Below, one piece after another: positions 5,167 to 7,384 of a stretch of 7,384 nt of DNA. The notes under the pieces are model-generated. The model was not told the origin of the DNA. It was given only the letters and a program-made list of their open reading frames with translations, and ran no database searches. Positions within the stretch are counted from its first letter, which is position 1. Every line of letters starts with the position of its first letter. The translations under genes and the position numbers were made by a program. The stretch lies in the NCBI GenBank assembly GCA_016200995.1, contig JACQDS010000073.1, positions 1 through 7,384 on the forward strand, read 5' to 3'. The stretch comes from Candidatus Azambacteria bacterium. GTDB lineage: Bacteria; Patescibacteriota; Minisyncoccia; GWC2-36-17; M10-OD1-4.

Positions 5167-7173
5167 ATGTATTTAAAATCATTATCAGTCAAAAATTTCA
5201 GAAAGTTCAAGGAGTTTTCCGTGAAGTTTCCTTCGGATATTACCATTGTCAAAGGGCCGAACGAACAAGGGAAATCCACTATTTTGCTTGCTATTTTAGC
5301 CGGACTTTTTTACGATCCGAAAAAAACAAATAAAGATATAGACGCTTTAAAAGCTTGGAGCTCGGAAGATCTTTACGAGATCGGCCTTGAGATGGAAAAT
5401 GACGGCAATGAAATATCGCTGAACAAAGATTTTAAAAACAAGGAGATGCTGCTTGAGAACAAGACGACCGGTGAAAAGCTCAATACTTTCAAGGAGATCT
5501 CCGACTATCTTTTTAATATCGGGACGCTGAGATCGCCGTCGCTTTTTGAAAGCACCGCTTGTGTTAAACACGACGCGCTTTCTCTTATCACTCAAGGCGG
5601 CAGGGAGATCTCACAGGCCCTGCAGAGCATCTTGACCTCTTCTTCGGAAAATGTCAGCCCGGATAGGATAGTGAAAAAAATAAATGATGCTTTGACTGGT
5701 ATCCAAAAAGGCTTAAAACAGGCTGCCAAAACCCCGGGGGTTCTAAAAGAGATAGATGATGAGGTTGTGGCGCTTGAACAGAGAAAGTCAAAGATAGCGT
5801 CCGAGCTTGAGGATATCGCAAAGAAAGTGGATTATCTGGGGTCGATCCAGTCTGAGTTCAATGATCTTAAAAAAGAATTTGAAACAAAGCTCAGCCAATA
5901 CGAGATGAATAAAAAATATTTTCAGATCATTTCGGAGCTGGATAGACTCAACTCTCAATTTAAAAAAATAAACGGCGATGTTGAGGCTATTGAAAAATTG
6001 GAGAAGAGCAAAGAGTATATAATGTTTCAGCTTGAAAAAATGAGCTCTCTGGAGGGTTTTGACCTTAAGGATTTTTACAATAAGATAAGCAGCTTAAAGC
6101 AGAAAGAGGCTAAGCTTGAATATGTCAAAAAAAGCTCTTTGTCAGCTGTCGGCGCAAAGAAAAAAGGCGGACGCGGAGCTTTGTTTTTAAATATCGCTTT
6201 GGTGTTTTTCGCGCTCGGATTTTTGGGATTTTTAAACGCCCTGGCATTTGCTTCTTTTGCCGTTTCTTTGATATTTTTTATCTTGTCTTTTTCTAGAAGA
6301 GGAGATGAAGAGGTAAAGGAAAGCCAAAAGCCTTCAAGCGAAGCGGCGATGCTTGAAAAAGCATTGAAAAATGAAAAAGACGAGATCAACGCCGTTTTTG
6401 AAAAAAACAATATCAAAAATGAAGAGGAGCTGGTGGCAAAAATAAAAGAGTACAATGAATTTTGCAAGGAGCTTGAAAAAACGGAAAGCAAAAAAGACGG
6501 CATCTTAAGAGGCGCAAGCTTTGACGACCTGAAAGCTGAAAGGTCGGCATTGCTTAAAAAAATAGGCATTGAAGAGGAAAAGATCACAGATGAGCAGAAA
6601 ACCAATGTTCCGACGCCACAAGAGCAGAGGCTTCTTGAGATAGACTTGGAAAGAGAAGGCAAGAAGCTGGACAGTCTTGAAAAAGAGATCCTGCAGGTCT
6701 CGGCCGTCTCCAATCAATATAATATGGACAGGGAAGAGATGATAAAAATAGAAGAAGAGGTAGAGTACTTAAAAGAAAAAAGAAAAAACACGGAGAGAAA
6801 AGTGAAGGTTTTGGAAGCGCTTCTTGCGAATATAAAAGAGGCTCAGACAAGAATAACGTCAAGATCAAAGTCCCGCATTGAGGATTATATGAAAAAATAT
6901 ATAGCGGTCATTACGGACGGCAGGTATGACAATGTGATTGTAAATGACGATCTTTCTTTCGGATTTTATCTTGTCGCAAGATTCGCCATTTTAGACCTTT
7001 TAAATAGAGGCAAAAAGTCGCTTGTGCTTTTGGACGACCAATTCCACTCTTTTGACGCGCAGAGAAGAGAAAATACAAAGCAGGTGCTTAATGATCTTAC
7101 AAATAAATTCCAGATAATCCTCTTCACTCATTCTTCCGATTTTGACGATTTTGGCGAAGCGGTTTCAATATGA
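5167..7173 (+). CDS. Rad50/SbcC/YhaN-type ATPase with a membrane hairpin in its coiled coil
   Basis: An SMC-like ATPase, probably the motor partner of the preceding nuclease in DNA-end processing. From ATG 5167 it has 668 residues. They contain LKSLSVKNFRKF at 3-14, Walker A GPNEQGKST (30-38), coiled coil (about 190-330), two closely spaced hydrophobic segments (about 338-376), a second coil (about 380-560), ITDGRY (582-587), Walker B LVLLDD (619-624), D-loop-like FHSFD (626-630) and the H-loop FTH (H655). An ATG at 5074 would add 31 non-family residues overlapping the nuclease gene, so 5167 is chosen. The central hydrophobic hairpin replaces the zinc-hook apex of Rad50 and resembles YhaN. 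The usual LS-G signature region seems shortened to LSFGFYLVARFA (596-607). At the Q-loop-like site CVKHD (132-136) a His occupies the place where I would expect Gln. The stop TGA is followed by an in-frame TAA and overlaps the next ATG. Confidence 0.88.
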   Translation: MYLKSLSVKNFRKFKEFSVKFPSDITIVKGPNEQGKSTILLAILAGLFYDPKKTNKDIDALKAWSSEDLYEIGLEMENDGNEISLNKDFKNKEMLLENKTTGEKLNTFKEISDYLFNIGTLRSPSLFESTACVKHDALSLITQGGREISQALQSILTSSSENVSPDRIVKKINDALTGIQKGLKQAAKTPGVLKEIDDEVVALEQRKSKIASELEDIAKKVDYLGSIQSEFNDLKKEFETKLSQYEMNKKYFQIISELDRLNSQFKKINGDVEAIEKLEKSKEYIMFQLEKMSSLEGFDLKDFYNKISSLKQKEAKLEYVKKSSLSAVGAKKKGGRGALFLNIALVFFALGFLGFLNALAFASFAVSLIFFILSFSRRGDEEVKESQKPSSEAAMLEKALKNEKDEINAVFEKNNIKNEEELVAKIKEYNEFCKELEKTESKKDGILRGASFDDLKAERSALLKKIGIEEEKITDEQKTNVPTPQEQRLLEIDLEREGKKLDSLEKEILQVSAVSNQYNMDREEMIKIEEEVEYLKEKRKNTERKVKVLEALLANIKEAQTRITSRSKSRIEDYMKKYIAVITDGRYDNVIVNDDLSFGFYLVARFAILDLLNRGKKSLVLLDDQFHSFDAQRRENTKQVLNDLTNKFQIILFTHSSDFDDFGEAVSI

Positions 7174-7384
7174 TAAGATCATTATTCCAAAAAATATTTT
7201 TAAGTATTAAAAGTTCAAAATTTTTCAGCGACACTTTTATCTGGCGGATGGTCGCCTTGGGGGTATTTTTTGATCTGCTTTTGCTTTTTTATCTTAAGAG
7301 CAAAATTTCGCATCTCGGAGACATAATAGATTACGCTTCGCTTCTTGGCTCAGGATATAGAGAGATGCTTGAAAACGGCGCTTT
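7170..7384 (+). CDS. Membrane protein of unknown function, 3' end outside window
   Basis: ATG 7170 overlaps the ATPase stop by 4 bp (ATGA), a typical translational-coupling arrangement that fixes the start. The 71 visible codons begin with a basic amphipathic stretch (MIRSLFQKIFLSIKSSK). One hydrophobic segment follows at about residues 27-42, then a polar region (KSKISHLGDIIDY...). The protein is probably anchored by a single N-terminal helix, at least in this part. I recognise no family. Its tight linkage to a membrane-hairpin ATPase suggests, but does not show, that it belongs to the same membrane-associated process. Confidence 0.75.
   Translation, partial: MIRSLFQKIFLSIKSSKFFSDTFIWRMVALGVFFDLLLLFYLKSKISHLGDIIDYASLLGSGYREMLENGA

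Noticed and set aside
6075..6713. Long minus-strand reading frame (212 codons) opposite the ATPase
   Set aside because: Its translation is Ser/Phe/Leu-rich low complexity, the mirror of the Lys/Glu/Ala coiled-coil codons on the + strand; it has no Shine-Dalgarno or family motif.
7171..7176. Alternative genetic code (TGA = Gly, as in Gracilibacteria/SR1), since TGA here is followed directly by TAA
   Set aside because: No gene in the window has an internal in-frame TGA, so there is no sign of reassignment; TGA-TAA is read as a tandem stop overlapping the next ATG.

Overview
The window looks like a chromosomal segment of a small-genome bacterium, most likely of the Candidate Phyla Radiation (Patescibacteria). 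This is inferred from AT-rich, lysine- and glutamate-rich coding sequence, a MurF-type ligase that lacks its normal N-terminal domain, and a short FtsL-like protein in front of a class B penicillin-binding protein. No 16S rRNA or other taxonomic marker is present, so the assignment is tentative. All genes are on the + strand. Stop codons fit the standard bacterial code: no gene contains an in-frame TGA, and TGA serves as a stop at 7171.

Bases 1-3279 are a cell-division and peptidoglycan block resembling the start of a dcw cluster: an FtsL-like membrane coiled-coil protein cut by the window edge, an FtsI/PBP2 transpeptidase with all three catalytic motifs, and a MurF-like ligase. These would supply a divisome scaffold, septal cross-linking, and completion of the muropeptide precursor.

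Bases 3280-4022 are a boundary region. They hold an unexplained 151-bp nested inverted-repeat element (3303-3453), tRNA-Glu(CTC), a terminator, and a self-contained small transcription unit. That unit has a consensus TTGACA-18-TATAAT promoter, the only clear Shine-Dalgarno site in the window, a 71-residue protein of unknown function, and a strong GC-rich terminator.

Bases 4023-7384 are a second operon. It encodes an SbcD/Mre11/YhaO-type metallophosphoesterase, a Rad50/SbcC/YhaN-type ATPase with a predicted membrane hairpin inside its coiled coil, and the start of another membrane protein. Spacing is 4 bp and then a 4-bp overlap, so the three are probably co-translated and may form a membrane-tethered DNA-processing complex. 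The operon appears to start from an extended -10 promoter 7 bp upstream of the ATG, giving a leaderless or nearly leaderless mRNA. A perfect 20-bp palindrome covers that start.

The most interesting points are the nested palindromic element, the palindrome on the nuclease start codon, two apparent departures from consensus in the nuclease/ATPase pair (GTHD for GNHD, and a collapsed ABC signature region), and the isolated small gene. No mobile-element gene, CRISPR array or rRNA was seen.
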